A stretch of DNA of 64,000 nucleotides from Pseudoalteromonas luteoviolacea (GCF_000814765.1 NZ_JWIC01000008.1:131501-195500), one strand, 5' to 3'; positions 36,624-46,431 are shown, numbered from the stretch's first letter. Notes: generated from the letters alone by a model not told the origin. Program-made: numbers and translations.

Positions 36624-36818
36624 TTGTCAGTGTCTTTTTATCTACTATCGTTATTGTTGATGTTTGCGTTATTTGGCGTGGCATCCACTTATTTGTTGCG
36701 CTTTATGTATTGCTATTGGATCAAAAAGCGCTTGGTATTATCTTATCTGGGATCGGCGGGATTGTGCGTTTTACTGGTCGTCCCTTTGTTGTTACTGAAC
36801 CATTTTTTAGCGGGGTAG
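36624..36818 (+). CDS. Small two-helix membrane protein, unknown
   Basis: Up to 64 aa from a TTG at 36624 (GTG 36630 also possible). Two hydrophobic segments (YLLSLLLMFALFGVASTYLL; YLGSAGLCVLLVVPLLLLNH) separated by a basic loop. No ribosome site stands out. Not recognised. Confidence 0.4.
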   Translation: MSVSFYLLSLLLMFALFGVASTYLLRFMYCYWIKKRLVLSYLGSAGLCVLLVVPLLLLNHFLAG

Positions 36819-36846
36819 GCAGTGAAAAACGACACTGCCTATCAGA

Positions 36847-37230
36847 TTATTTTAATACGATGGACTGGCATTCATTGCTAATACATAAGGCTTGAACCGG
36901 TAATACGGGCTCACAAATATCACTGGCAATTTTGTTTTGGTTTTCAGACTGCTCAGCTAAGGTGACGGCTTTTGCCGCACGCTCAACATCTTCTTCATTC
37001 ACATTCCGTGACGAATACACTAGATAGCGGCTCGGTCCGCCACATGTCAATCGCTCACCAACTGCAATGACTTTACATTGAAAGCTGGCATCACACCCTT
37101 TATCAGCAATTATTTGCTCAAGCGAATCGCCGGAGCGGGTCGTGGTAGACTGTGATCCTGAGTCTGTGGTTACACAGCCAGTCAAAAACGTCAGTGATAG
37201 ACCAAAAGCAATGCCGAGTTTACACTTCAT
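36847..37230 (-). CDS. Putative lipoprotein, paralogue of upstream gene
   Basis: 127 aa with lipobox LTFLTGC. After a Ser/Thr-rich linker the domain has CDASFQCKVIAVGE, CGGPSRYLVYSS and a C-terminal Cys pair region; five or six Cys suggest disulfides. Overlaps the upstream paralogue by four bases. Unknown function. Confidence 0.75.
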   Translation of the reverse strand: MKCKLGIAFGLSLTFLTGCVTTDSGSQSTTTRSGDSLEQIIADKGCDASFQCKVIAVGERLTCGGPSRYLVYSSRNVNEEDVERAAKAVTLAEQSENQNKIASDICEPVLPVQALCISNECQSIVLK

Positions 37231-37823
37231 CGATAGTCCCTAGTTGGTGATTTATTAGTACCACCTAGTGTAACACAAGTATTTTCAACACATTGAGTTG
37301 CTGGCTGACGTAAATGCTCACAAATGCTGATCATCCCGTGTTTGGCATTATACTGCGCCTCGCTATCGGTCAGCTTTTTAGCCAGTTCATACACTGTGTT
37401 TTGATCTGCGGTTTTAGTGGAGAATACTAAGTAGCTTGACGGTCCACCACATGCACGGCTGCCAACAGGAATGGCCAAACATTGGCTGTTACTGTCACAG
37501 CTTTTGTCCTTGGTGATGAAGTTTAAATATTTGTGTTGATTTTGGATCCCCGCTTGAGAAATTTCATCCTCGTTATAATGCGCGATGGGTTCCGCTTTGG
37601 TGATCATTTTAGCCGGTGCGGGCTTACCATGGCCGGTATCATGGCGCACTGCTGATTTAGTTTGTAGCTTCGCCGGTGCCAGTTGTTTTTTATTTTGCTT
37701 AGCCGGTTGCTCAGCGACTGGTGGCTGGGTTTGTTGTGATTGCGTTGTGTCAGAGCCGGCCTCTGTACTTGAACATCCTGAAATAACCAATAGGCTAGCA
37801 AGTGTTAGCTTAAATGCGTTCAT
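37227..37823 (-). CDS. Putative lipoprotein with Cys-rich domain
   Basis: 198 aa, lipobox LLVISGC, Gln/Pro/Lys-rich linker, then CDSNSQCLAIPVGSRACGGP and SSYLVFSTKTADQN matching the neighbour. The two genes arose by tandem duplication, this one with a longer linker. Confidence 0.75.
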   Translation of the reverse strand: MNAFKLTLASLLVISGCSSTEAGSDTTQSQQTQPPVAEQPAKQNKKQLAPAKLQTKSAVRHDTGHGKPAPAKMITKAEPIAHYNEDEISQAGIQNQHKYLNFITKDKSCDSNSQCLAIPVGSRACGGPSSYLVFSTKTADQNTVYELAKKLTDSEAQYNAKHGMISICEHLRQPATQCVENTCVTLGGTNKSPTRDYR

Positions 37824-37940
37824 AATCTATCCTGTTTTTTTTTTTAACAGTGTGCCGTGCTTTGCGCAGAGATACAAGCACGGTACGCTAGGGGTTGAGC
37901 AACTAATTGGGTGAAAATCGAACTGCTTCAGTGAGCCATA

Positions 37941-37977
37941 GCTCGCCTGTATCATGGCTGAATAGCCTCAGGCGAGC
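37941..37977. terminator. Hairpin downstream of fumC
   Basis: GCTCGCCTG / CAGGCGAGC 9-bp outer stem with a nested GGCT/AGCC inner stem. No U-tract, so termination is uncertain; lies about 38 bases after the fumC stop. Confidence 0.4.
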
Positions 37978-38014
37978 GTTGCACAAACCCTTATAAGATT
38001 AGAGCGCTTTTCGC

Positions 38015-39391
38015 TTATAGACCACCTTCAGTGAGTTTTTGTGGATTAAGCAGTGTTTTAAGCTCATCTTCACTCAGATTAGTGTGCTCTGCAGCCACTT
38101 CAATAATTGGGCGACCTTCTTTATAGGCTAATTTCGCAATCGCAGCTGCTTTTTCATAGCCGATCACCGGATTCAGGGCAGTGACTAAAATGGGGTTACG
38201 TGATAGCGCACGTTGGATGTTCTCTTCGTTGACTTTGAACGTTGCGATGGCTTTATCTGCGATTAAACGAGAGATGTTTGCCAACAACTCAATGCTCTGC
38301 AAAATGTTATAGGCAATGACAGGTAGCATCACGTTGAGTTCAAAGTTACCAGACTGACCACCCACTGTGATTGTGGCGTCATTACCGATCACTTGTGCAC
38401 TTACCATGGCTGCTGCTTCTGGGATCACAGGGTTTACTTTACCCGGCATAATTGACGAGCCTGGTTGTAGTGCTTGTAGTTCAATCTCGGCTAAGCCAGC
38501 TAGGGGGCCTGAGTTCATCCAGCGTAGGTCGTTGGCAATTTTCATATTCGCGACGGCCAAGGTTTTTAATTGGCCTGAAAGTGCAACAATGGCATCTTGC
38601 GAACCAATGTTGTAGAAAAAGTTCGGACTTGGGTTGAAACGAATGCCGACATTGCTGCTTAAATGGGTGTTAAATGTCGCTGCAAATTGCTTGTCTGCGT
38701 TTACGCCAGTGCCGACAGCTGTGCCACCTTGACCTAACTGATAGACTTTTTCTAGAGATGACAAAATGCCTTCGTATGCCGAGTCAATTTGCTGCTGCCA
38801 ACTGCTGAGTGTCTGGGCAAACGTCACTGGCATCGCATCCATTAAGTGTGTACGCCCTGTTTTTACATGGTGACCAACCTCTTTGCTCTTTCTTTCAATG
38901 GTTTGTGATAAATGCTTCAGCGCAGGTAGTAGCTCATAGACCGCCGACGTTGCACTGCTGACATGGATTGCTGTTGGGATCACGTCATTCGAGCTCTGCC
39001 CCATGTTGACATCGTCATTGGGGTGGATATTTAAACCACTTTGTTGACTTGCAAGGGTTGCAATCACTTCATTGGCGTTCATATTTGAGCTGGTGCCAGA
39101 ACCAGTTTGAAACACATCTACTGGGAATTGGTCTAGGTGAGCACCATCAATAATTTGCTGACATGCTGCCGCAATGGCTTTGGCTTTGTCTTGATCTAGG
39201 TGACCTAGCTGCGCATTCGCTTCTGCTGCGGCCTGCTTGATATAAGCCAGTGCGCGTACAAAGCTGGTTGGCATGGTTAAGTCGCTGACTGGGAAGTTAT
39301 TCACTGCGCGCTGTGTTTGTGCTTGGTACAGTGCGGTTTCTGGTACTTCTAAAGTGCCCATGCTATCAGATGCGGTGCGGTAAGTGGTCAT
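38015..39391 (-). CDS. fumC: Class II fumarase
   Basis: 458 aa, the full class II length. Signature GSSIMPGKVN near residue 315, GSGTSSNMNANEVIA near 100 and TGRTHLMDAMP near 185. Converts fumarate and malate without an iron-sulfur cluster. Follows a FagA-like gene with nine bases between them and a Fur-type palindrome upstream, matching the iron-starvation fagA-fumC arrangement known in Pseudomonas. Confidence 0.95.
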   Translation of the reverse strand: MTTYRTASDSMGTLEVPETALYQAQTQRAVNNFPVSDLTMPTSFVRALAYIKQAAAEANAQLGHLDQDKAKAIAAACQQIIDGAHLDQFPVDVFQTGSGTSSNMNANEVIATLASQQSGLNIHPNDDVNMGQSSNDVIPTAIHVSSATSAVYELLPALKHLSQTIERKSKEVGHHVKTGRTHLMDAMPVTFAQTLSSWQQQIDSAYEGILSSLEKVYQLGQGGTAVGTGVNADKQFAATFNTHLSSNVGIRFNPSPNFFYNIGSQDAIVALSGQLKTLAVANMKIANDLRWMNSGPLAGLAEIELQALQPGSSIMPGKVNPVIPEAAAMVSAQVIGNDATITVGGQSGNFELNVMLPVIAYNILQSIELLANISRLIADKAIATFKVNEENIQRALSRNPILVTALNPVIGYEKAAAIAKLAYKEGRPIIEVAAEHTNLSEDELKTLLNPQKLTEGGL

Positions 39392-39399
39392 ACTGACTC

Positions 39400-39771
39400 C
39401 TAGTTAAAAGGATTGAATTCGTGACTGATGATCCTAGCTTCGCGTTCTAGGCGGTAAAAAGGCGCCATAGAGCGGTGCTGTTTTTTATAAAAGCGTTTGA
39501 GTGCTAGAAGCGGTTTATGAAGCTGCTCAAAGCATTGCTGCCGAAAACTCTGATGTACGAGCGGATCGGCGATGTGGTTAAGCAATTCAAAAAAGACACG
39601 TCGTAAATAAAGTTCTTGTAATAACACGCAGGGTTTTTTTTCATACCACTTAGCCAGCTTGAATCCATCTTCGATAAAGTTGGCCACATGCACTGGGGCA
39701 TCTAAATAGGGGCGTTGACATTGTGTATCTAAGCGGGGTTGAAACTGACATAGAACTTGTGGTGTAACCAT
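39400..39771 (-). CDS. FagA-like Fur-associated protein
   Basis: 123 aa, basic and rich in Gln, Phe and Leu, with no membrane segment (for example YLRRVFFELLNHIADPLVHQ). Identified mainly by length and by its place upstream of fumC under a Fur-type box, as for fagA in Pseudomonas. Function unknown. Confidence 0.65.
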   Translation of the reverse strand: MVTPQVLCQFQPRLDTQCQRPYLDAPVHVANFIEDGFKLAKWYEKKPCVLLQELYLRRVFFELLNHIADPLVHQSFRQQCFEQLHKPLLALKRFYKKQHRSMAPFYRLEREARIISHEFNPFN

Positions 39772-39781
39772 GACGTATTAT

Positions 39782-39820
39782 ATTTTAGTGTAACGATAAT
39801 TATTATCATTACACTAAAAT
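39782..39820. promoter_or_regulatory. Fur box inside a 39-bp near-perfect palindrome
   Basis: Arms ATTTTAGTGTAACGATAAT (39782-39800) and 39802-39820 are complementary at 18 of 19 positions around a single central T. The centre, 39795-39813, matches the Fur consensus at about 15 of 19 positions. Directly upstream of the fagA-like gene. Confidence 0.75.
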
Positions 39821-39866
39821 AGGAGATTAGCAACCCTTATGCGGATTGTAAGTGATGGTGTTATTG

Positions 39867-40037
39867 TCAGTTATAGCCCAAGATAAACTGCTCTGTGGTT
39901 TGATCTTTTTCTTGCTCTTTACTGCTGAGCAGATCAGCGACTTCTTGTTGATAGGTTTGCTTAGACTCAGCGGCTTGTTCCTCTGGGATATGGCCTAAAC
40001 TTTGATTGGGCATATGTGTCACTTTTGAGTACTTCAT
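39867..40037 (-). CDS. Small hydrophilic protein, unknown
   Basis: 56 aa from ATG 40037, with GGAG about 8 bases upstream; a longer start at 40052 would place that site inside the gene. Product rich in Gln, Glu and Lys (PEEQAAESKQTYQQEVADLL). Not recognised. Confidence 0.55.
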   Translation of the reverse strand: MKYSKVTHMPNQSLGHIPEEQAAESKQTYQQEVADLLSSKEQEKDQTTEQFILGYN

Positions 40038-40234
40038 TTTTGGCATCTCCATACAGGTTTTTGAACGGGTACACTAGGTACTTATAGTCAATACCTATGT
40101 TTTTTGCATACCATATACCAAAATTTTTTTATCTATATTTATCAGTACAGTAAATAGACATTGCGAATAACTCGTTGCAAAATGGGAATCACATTGCGCC
40201 AACTCGGCGCGTAAGTGGTCTATTTAGGTGCAAA

Positions 40235-40825
40235 ATGACAAAGCCATACTCGCAAGCATGTGAAAATAATAAGGGGCCAATTTTAGCCCATTTAGCACCC
40301 TTCATCGGTAAGGCACAGAGTGTATTAGAAGTGGGCTCTGGGACTGGCCAGCATGCGGTGCACTTTGCCAAAGCACTCCCCCATGTGATCTGGCAAACCG
40401 CTGACTTGCCGTGCAATCATGACGGGATCATCAGTTGGTGTGAAGAGGCGGCGCTGGATAATTTGCGCCTTCCATTAGCGTTGGATTTAAATCAGCAATG
40501 GCCTGTGGCACAAGTGCCCGTGATTTATACGGCCAATACTTTGCACATCGTTTCTAAAGCGCTGGTCAAGCGCTTTTTTACAGGTGTTGAGCGTCACCTT
40601 GATACGGACGGTAAAGTCATAATTTATGGCCCTTTTAATTATCAAGGTGCATTTACGTCGCAAAGCAATGCTCAGTTTGATGCTTTTTTAAAGTCTCGTG
40701 ACCCTGACAGTGGGATTCGTGACATTGAATGGGTCATGACACTTGCGATAGTAGCAGGTCTTAAGTTAGTGGCTGATCATGCCATGCCAGCCAATAACCG
40801 GCTATTGTGTTTTATACGGCAGTAA
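40235..40825 (+). CDS. DUF938 SAM-dependent methyltransferase-like protein
   Basis: 196 aa from ATG 40235 (AGGTG upstream). SAM motif VLEVGSGTGQHAVHFA, then YTANTLHIVS and LLCFIRQ at the end. Family of predicted methyltransferases of unknown substrate. Its 3' end overlaps the convergent gene by 24 bases. Confidence 0.85.
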   Translation: MTKPYSQACENNKGPILAHLAPFIGKAQSVLEVGSGTGQHAVHFAKALPHVIWQTADLPCNHDGIISWCEEAALDNLRLPLALDLNQQWPVAQVPVIYTANTLHIVSKALVKRFFTGVERHLDTDGKVIIYGPFNYQGAFTSQSNAQFDAFLKSRDPDSGIRDIEWVMTLAIVAGLKLVADHAMPANNRLLCFIRQ

Positions 40826-41962
40826 TGTTGTGCACTGGCGCGCATAGTGGGCAATTTGGCCTCGTTCGGTATTGATAAAGTCGTCAATCGCCTGACTGAA
40901 TAAAGGATGGCAGATGGTGTGATACGAGCGCGTAAACACCGGCTCAAATCCTCTTAGCAGTTTGTGTTCTCCTTGTGCTCCGGCATCAAAACGCGCCAAT
41001 TTATGCGCAATGGCATAGTCGATCCCTTGGTAGTAACAGAGTTCAAAGTGTAAGTGCTCACTATGCTCTAGTACTCCCCAATACCTTCCATATAATGTGT
41101 CATTGTCTTGAAGATATAAACTGGCAGCAACCAATTCTTGTTTATCAGATTGGTCGTGTTTTCGATAGGCACAGCAGAGCTTTACCTGCTCTGGGATGGC
41201 ATTAAATAACAGCTCAAAAAATGCACGAGTTAAGTAACCGTTGTGCCCTGAGCGCTTGCGATAGGTATGACAGTAACATTGATAAAAAAGATCTATGATA
41301 TTTTTATCAATGTGCGTTGCTTCCAGCCAGACAATGGACAGCTCTGAACTATTAACCTTGTCGCGTTCTTTATTTATCATTTTGCGCTTACGTGCTTTCA
41401 TCGTCGCTAAAAAGGCATCAAAATCCGCATAACCTTGATTATGCCAATGGAATTGCACACCATGGCGTTCAAGTAACTGCGTACTGGACCAAGCTTCTTC
41501 TTGGCGCGGGAAATTGACATGCCAGCCAGACCAAGCTTGTTGCGCCGCTTCGTCATCGAGAACAGATTGAATGAATGAATACAGTGTCTCTGTGGGTGCT
41601 TCACATAAAAGCCGCGCACCGACAACCGGTGTAAATGGCACACCAGATAACCATTTGGGATAATAATCTAGGTTATGGCGCTCATAGGCTTCGGCCCATG
41701 CCCAGTCAAATACATACTCTCCGTATGAGTGACTTTTAATATATCCAGGCAAAATGGCGACTGGGTGCGTGTTACCTTGCTGATATATCACTAAATGATA
41801 TGGCTGCCAGCCTGTTTGGCGGCCAACACTGCCACTGAATTCAAGGGCTGACAACCACGCATAGTTGGTAAATAAGCTATCCCCAGCCAATCGCTGCCAA
41901 TGTGATTGCTCTATGGCACTGATGCTGGTCACAAACTGATGATGATACGGTTTAATGGACAT
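40802..41962 (-). CDS. GNAT/FemAB-like acyltransferase (DUF482 family)
   Basis: 386 aa. Double GNAT-type fold: KARKRKMINKERDKVNS and RKRSGHNGYLTRAFFELL in the middle, then ASLYLQDNDTLYGRYWGV and FDAGAQGEHKLLRGFEPV. The family is called peptidogalycan biosynthesis-like; substrate is not known. Starts 11 bases inside the hydrolase gene, so the pair is co-translated. Confidence 0.85.
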   Translation of the reverse strand: MSIKPYHHQFVTSISAIEQSHWQRLAGDSLFTNYAWLSALEFSGSVGRQTGWQPYHLVIYQQGNTHPVAILPGYIKSHSYGEYVFDWAWAEAYERHNLDYYPKWLSGVPFTPVVGARLLCEAPTETLYSFIQSVLDDEAAQQAWSGWHVNFPRQEEAWSSTQLLERHGVQFHWHNQGYADFDAFLATMKARKRKMINKERDKVNSSELSIVWLEATHIDKNIIDLFYQCYCHTYRKRSGHNGYLTRAFFELLFNAIPEQVKLCCAYRKHDQSDKQELVAASLYLQDNDTLYGRYWGVLEHSEHLHFELCYYQGIDYAIAHKLARFDAGAQGEHKLLRGFEPVFTRSYHTICHPLFSQAIDDFINTERGQIAHYARQCTTLLPYKTQ

Positions 41963-43223
41963 GGCGATTTAAGAACTCACTCAGTTGCTTGGTCAACCCT
42001 GCGTAGTCAGGATTAAAAGTGACTCTGGCAAGTGGTGTGTATGCCGCTTTATTGGTGCTGTGGTGTTCGCCAAAGATGATTTGCTTTGCAGATTTACAGG
42101 TTTGGTAGGCGGCTGCATCTGCAAAATAGCTGCCGCAGTGGCGATACGCGCCCTGCTCGCCGTAGTAGGGGTGATGTTGTGGTATCAGCAAACCAACGTG
42201 CGACATATCAATGACCTTGTCTAGCTTATCAATGTGTGTGAGTGCAATACGTTGGTCAAGTTCAATGGGATTATTGGCATAGAGTCTTAATGCCAAGGGC
42301 GCGCGATGTGTTTTGGCCCATCGCGTTAGCAACTGCAAGGTGGCTTGACTGTCTATGGTGGCATCAACATCACTGAGTATGGTTAAGATGGGCAGATCTG
42401 CAGGCACGTCACTTTGCATCATATCAACCATGACATTATGTACCAAGGCCGCAGCGGCAAGTGGGAAAGACTCATACTTGGCAAAATCCAGATCAGCATC
42501 CTCATCTAGCCAATTCATCAGCGGTAGCCAATCAACCCACTGCGCCATCCAGCTGTTCTTGTTATGTGACTCTGTGGCAGGGGCTACCAATGCCAAGGCT
42601 TGTAGGTTAGACGGTCTGTGTTTTTCGATCTCGAGGGTCGCTAAAGCGGCACCAGTAGAAAACCCCATGATGGCAAAATGTTTGAAATCTTGGCTGGTAC
42701 GTTTGATGGCATAACGTACATGACGTTGCCAGTCATCATTGGTCACGTGCCGTAAATCATCTGCTGCCGTACCATGGCCAGGTAATAGTAAGGTTCTGAC
42801 GTTAAAGCCTTGGCGATATAAATCTTGCGCAATGGTATTAAAAATATAGGGTGAGTCGGTTAAGCCATGGATCAATAAAATGCCTTTGTCTTGGTTGTTA
42901 TGTAAAAGTTGGTAAGGGGCGATGTGATCAATAACCTGCGCTTGCTGCGCCTGGGTGGGCATCACAGAAGGCAGTGGGCAGAGCAGCGTTGCGCGTTTGT
43001 TACGCTTTAAGATTAGGGCTCTGGTGGCACTGATATAATCCGCATACGCCATATTTTCGGTCAGGGACAGGGCGGCGGGGCCGACATCATTGGCAAAGCG
43101 GTATTCGCCTGTTTGCATGCCTTCTAAGTATTGTTGATGATCTGTGGGCAGTGTTGTGCAGTCTTGTGCGACGGCACTGACTACCCACAGTGTTGATATT
43201 AAGCCGATGAATCTTTTGAGCAT
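41952..43223 (-). CDS. Secreted alpha/beta hydrolase
   Basis: 423 aa from ATG 43223, which begins a signal peptide (MLKRFIGLISTLWVVSAVAQ); the ATG at 43247 adds eight residues. Oxyanion region LLIHGLTDSPYIFN, nucleophile Ser in MGFSTGAAL, and a late His in DMSHVGLL. Substrate unknown; a lipase/esterase role is likely. Overlaps the sensor kinase gene. Confidence 0.85.
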   Translation of the reverse strand: MLKRFIGLISTLWVVSAVAQDCTTLPTDHQQYLEGMQTGEYRFANDVGPAALSLTENMAYADYISATRALILKRNKRATLLCPLPSVMPTQAQQAQVIDHIAPYQLLHNNQDKGILLIHGLTDSPYIFNTIAQDLYRQGFNVRTLLLPGHGTAADDLRHVTNDDWQRHVRYAIKRTSQDFKHFAIMGFSTGAALATLEIEKHRPSNLQALALVAPATESHNKNSWMAQWVDWLPLMNWLDEDADLDFAKYESFPLAAAALVHNVMVDMMQSDVPADLPILTILSDVDATIDSQATLQLLTRWAKTHRAPLALRLYANNPIELDQRIALTHIDKLDKVIDMSHVGLLIPQHHPYYGEQGAYRHCGSYFADAAAYQTCKSAKQIIFGEHHSTNKAAYTPLARVTFNPDYAGLTKQLSEFLNRHVH

Positions 43224-45949
43224 ATTTGAGCGTAATGAGCCAGACATGTTCCTAGCTTATCGCGATCAAGGGGTTTTGCAAGATGGCTGTTAAATCCAAT
43301 GGCTAACGCATAGGCTTTGTCTTCAGGCATAACATCTGCGGTGAGCGCCACAATAGGTAATGTTTTTTGATCGTATTGCTGACGCAGTGTTGACGTGGCC
43401 TGATAGCCATCTAATATCGGCATTTGGCAGTCCATTAAGATCAAGTCAAACTTGCCTTGTTGCGCGGCGGCAACAGCTTGCTGACCGTTGGCAACCAATT
43501 CGTAGTTTACGCCAAAAGAGTCTAGCATAGACTTGATCACGATTTGATTCACTGGGTTGTCTTCGGCCACTAAGACGCGGAGCTTGGCAATGTGCGTGTC
43601 ATCAAATTTAGGCATCGCTGGACTGATGGCTTCACCAAATGGGCAGCGAATAGAGAAGTGGAAGTGACTACCGATATCCACTTGACTATCTACCTGCAAA
43701 CTCCCGCCCATTCTGTCTGATAACTCTTTACTGATCGCCAAGCCTAATCCTGTGCCACCAAAGCGTCGTGAGGTGGAATTATCAGCCTGTACAAATGGTG
43801 AAAAGATATGTTTAAGGTGGGCTGAATCAATGCCTATCCCTGTGTCTGAAACACTAAATTGTACGCGATAATCAGACTCACTTTCCGTCACTTCACAGTG
43901 CAAACTGACTTGACCACTTTCAGTGAATTTAATGGCATTACTGCATAAATTGATCAGGACTTGCTCTATTCTTAGTTCATCACCTTTGAGCCAGACGGCA
44001 TGATCGACATTACTGTAAACCCGCCAACTTAACCCCTTTTCTTTGGCACTGATAGAAAATAGGTTGTCCATGTGCTCAAGCAGCTTTTGTAAGTCAAAAT
44101 TGTGCTGTTCGATATGCAGTTTATTGGACTCGATTTTGGTGATATCGAGAATGTCATTGACCAAACCCAGCAAGGTTTTGGCTGACATATTGATGTGTTC
44201 AATATATTTTTTTACAACGTCTAAAGAGTGTGAGGTTTGCGTCAAAGAAGCGAAGCCGATCACCGCATTGAGTGGCGTACGGATTTCATGACTCATATTG
44301 GCAAGAAAGCGGCTTTTGGCTTGGTTAGCCTGTTGTGCATCTTGTAAGGCAACATTGAGTGATTCTGTGCGCTCAGCAACCAAGTGGTTAAGGGCGATAT
44401 TTTGATAATTGTAGAGCAAAACAATAAAGGTGATCAGGGCACAAATACACAGCTGTAACGTCAACAGCCAAATCGTTTGCTGGTGGTTCAAGTGGCTAAT
44501 ATAACTGTCTTTGATAGCTAAAGTTAGCCGCCAGGTTTGACCTGCAAAGCGAATTTGTGTGCTGTAGTGGGTATCTGCATGATACGGTTTTTGCGCAGTA
44601 TCATAGTTGCTAAAAAAAGGTGTTTCGCTGTTGCCATCGTAAAAGGCGAGATCGTAATTGCTGGCCTGTGTCATTTTGAGTACAGAGGTCAGTAAGACGT
44701 CGGTTTGTACCACGCCAATGGCATACCCTATGATATCGGCATTGAGCGTGTGTTGTTGCGTGTCGTTCTGGCGAAAGACAGGCGAAAATAACACATAAGC
44801 TGGTTTTGCTGGTTGGGTCTGCACTAACTTGACGATATTGGTTGCCCTTGGCTGCAAAATAATTTCAGGGTCTTCCAAAGCGGCCTTGCGATTTGCTCTG
44901 GAGTAAATATTAAAGCCCAAAGAGGCAAAGTTTTCAGCTTGGGGCGACACATACTTCACCACCACCATGGGATCGGTGTCATTGAGCGACGGGCCATGCA
45001 ATAAGACTTCTTTGCGATAGAGCGTATCGAGCTCCGTTTGCAAGGCCGCTGCGTCTGATTGTGGTATACGTTGACCCCAAGAAACGGCAAACAAAAATGG
45101 ATAACGCGACCTTTGTTGCTGCGCAATTTGCATAAATTTGTTGTGATCAAACTGTGGCTGGGACTGTAACTTAGCCGCAACACCTTGTATCGCAAGCATG
45201 CTGAGATTAACATGTCGTAATACCACATTTTCGATGATATTGACCTCTCGCTGCGCTTCTCTTTGTGCAGCTTGTAAATTCCCTTGATTATACAAGTAAG
45301 TGGTTGCTGTCACTGAAATAAACAGAATGGAGCAAGTCGCTAATAAAATCCGTTTATGTTGGTAGCCACGCGGAGTAAACACAGTTAAGTTCAGAAGCAT
45401 CAGTAGCAAAGGCGTGAAAATTAATATGCCCAAGCTGTCACCTAACCACCAAGCAATGACATTTTGCCAATGCTGTGAAAAGGCATATTGTGGATTAAAT
45501 AGACTTAACGCGAGCATGCCGATATTGGCTGAAGTGACATTGGCAAATATGCCAACCAAGAAGACATAGTAAGCAATATTCTTTCTTGAACGCATTAATA
45601 GTGGGTCGCCAAGCCATAACCGCATTAAATATCCGCCGAGTAAGCCCTGTATCACCGCGCCTAATGCAACCACTGTCACTTGAATAACGTCACTATAATG
45701 TGCAATGTGTGTTTGCAGTCCAAAATAGGTGGTCCAATTGAACAAGACTGACGCAATAAATATGGCTGGTGCAAAACGCCAACCCCATAAAAAGCAGCCA
45801 ACCAAGGCGATGCCTGCTGGCAGCCAAATGGGCAAAACTTGGTCTTGAAATGCGATGAGTGTGAAGAGTTTTCCAAAGCCAAAATAACCCAGTGCTAAGC
45901 CGATGTAGGCAAAAGCATGATGCAGTGGCGAGCGGAACTGAATGTGCAT
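43199..45949 (-). CDS. MASE1-CHASE hybrid sensor histidine kinase
   Basis: 916 aa. MASE1 membrane domain (residues about 5-220, with PIWLPAGIALVGCFLWGW), extracytoplasmic CHASE-like domain (about 255-480, including VSWGQRIPQSDAAALQTEL), HisKA with phospho-acceptor His near 554 (FLANMSHEIRTPLNA), ATPase domain (LINLCSNAIKFTESG, GTGLGLAISKEL) and a receiver with Asp near 838 (LILMDCQMPILDGY). No separate response regulator or Hpt next to it. In line with the downstream hydrolase and acyltransferase genes. Confidence 0.92.
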   Translation of the reverse strand: MHIQFRSPLHHAFAYIGLALGYFGFGKLFTLIAFQDQVLPIWLPAGIALVGCFLWGWRFAPAIFIASVLFNWTTYFGLQTHIAHYSDVIQVTVVALGAVIQGLLGGYLMRLWLGDPLLMRSRKNIAYYVFLVGIFANVTSANIGMLALSLFNPQYAFSQHWQNVIAWWLGDSLGILIFTPLLLMLLNLTVFTPRGYQHKRILLATCSILFISVTATTYLYNQGNLQAAQREAQREVNIIENVVLRHVNLSMLAIQGVAAKLQSQPQFDHNKFMQIAQQQRSRYPFLFAVSWGQRIPQSDAAALQTELDTLYRKEVLLHGPSLNDTDPMVVVKYVSPQAENFASLGFNIYSRANRKAALEDPEIILQPRATNIVKLVQTQPAKPAYVLFSPVFRQNDTQQHTLNADIIGYAIGVVQTDVLLTSVLKMTQASNYDLAFYDGNSETPFFSNYDTAQKPYHADTHYSTQIRFAGQTWRLTLAIKDSYISHLNHQQTIWLLTLQLCICALITFIVLLYNYQNIALNHLVAERTESLNVALQDAQQANQAKSRFLANMSHEIRTPLNAVIGFASLTQTSHSLDVVKKYIEHINMSAKTLLGLVNDILDITKIESNKLHIEQHNFDLQKLLEHMDNLFSISAKEKGLSWRVYSNVDHAVWLKGDELRIEQVLINLCSNAIKFTESGQVSLHCEVTESESDYRVQFSVSDTGIGIDSAHLKHIFSPFVQADNSTSRRFGGTGLGLAISKELSDRMGGSLQVDSQVDIGSHFHFSIRCPFGEAISPAMPKFDDTHIAKLRVLVAEDNPVNQIVIKSMLDSFGVNYELVANGQQAVAAAQQGKFDLILMDCQMPILDGYQATSTLRQQYDQKTLPIVALTADVMPEDKAYALAIGFNSHLAKPLDRDKLGTCLAHYAQICSKDSSA

Positions 45950-45969
45950 AAGTTAAATGCCTTTAAAAT

Positions 45970-46431
45970 TCATAGTGGCACTCCGCGCTTGTTAAAGGTC
46001 TGCTTCAACACAATGGTTGATTCAACAGCTGCAATAAACTCTAAAGAGGCGAGACTATGCTTAACAAAATGCTCATAACTAGGTAAATCCTCAGCGAGGA
46101 TCTCCAATAAGTAGTCATGGCTACCTGACACGACGGAGCAGCTTCTGACTTGTTGTAGTCCATCGACATGATTTTCGAAGCTTTCTGCTGCTTTGACTGA
46201 GTTTTTCGTCAAGCGAATAAATGCATAAACAAGTACAGAATAGCCGACAGCTGGCGGCGATATATCGGCATGATACCCCAAAATGACGCCATCTTGCTGA
46301 AGTTTTTTAACTCGGCGCAAGCAGGGGGTATCAGACAAACTGGCTTGCTCCGCAAGTGCGGCATTACTCAGGCGGGCATTTTGCTGTAATGCGCTGAGTA
46401 AAATCCTATCTTTATTGTCAATGTCAGGCAT
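45970..46431 (-). CDS. Lrp/AsnC-family regulator
   Basis: 153 aa: N-terminal HTH (DKDRILLSALQQNARLSNAA in part, SLSDTPCLRRVKKLQQDG) and an amino-acid-binding RAM domain (VSGSHDYLLEILAEDL). Divergent from the PrnB-like/kynureninase-like pair 137 bases away, so it probably senses tryptophan or a related amino acid. Twenty bases upstream of the sensor kinase gene. Confidence 0.92.
   Translation of the reverse strand: MPDIDNKDRILLSALQQNARLSNAALAEQASLSDTPCLRRVKKLQQDGVILGYHADISPPAVGYSVLVYAFIRLTKNSVKAAESFENHVDGLQQVRSCSVVSGSHDYLLEILAEDLPSYEHFVKHSLASLEFIAAVESTIVLKQTFNKRGVPL

Noticed and set aside
37941..37977. Integron attC-like site
   Set aside because: The hairpin lacks the RYYYAAC/GTTRRRY ends required of attC.
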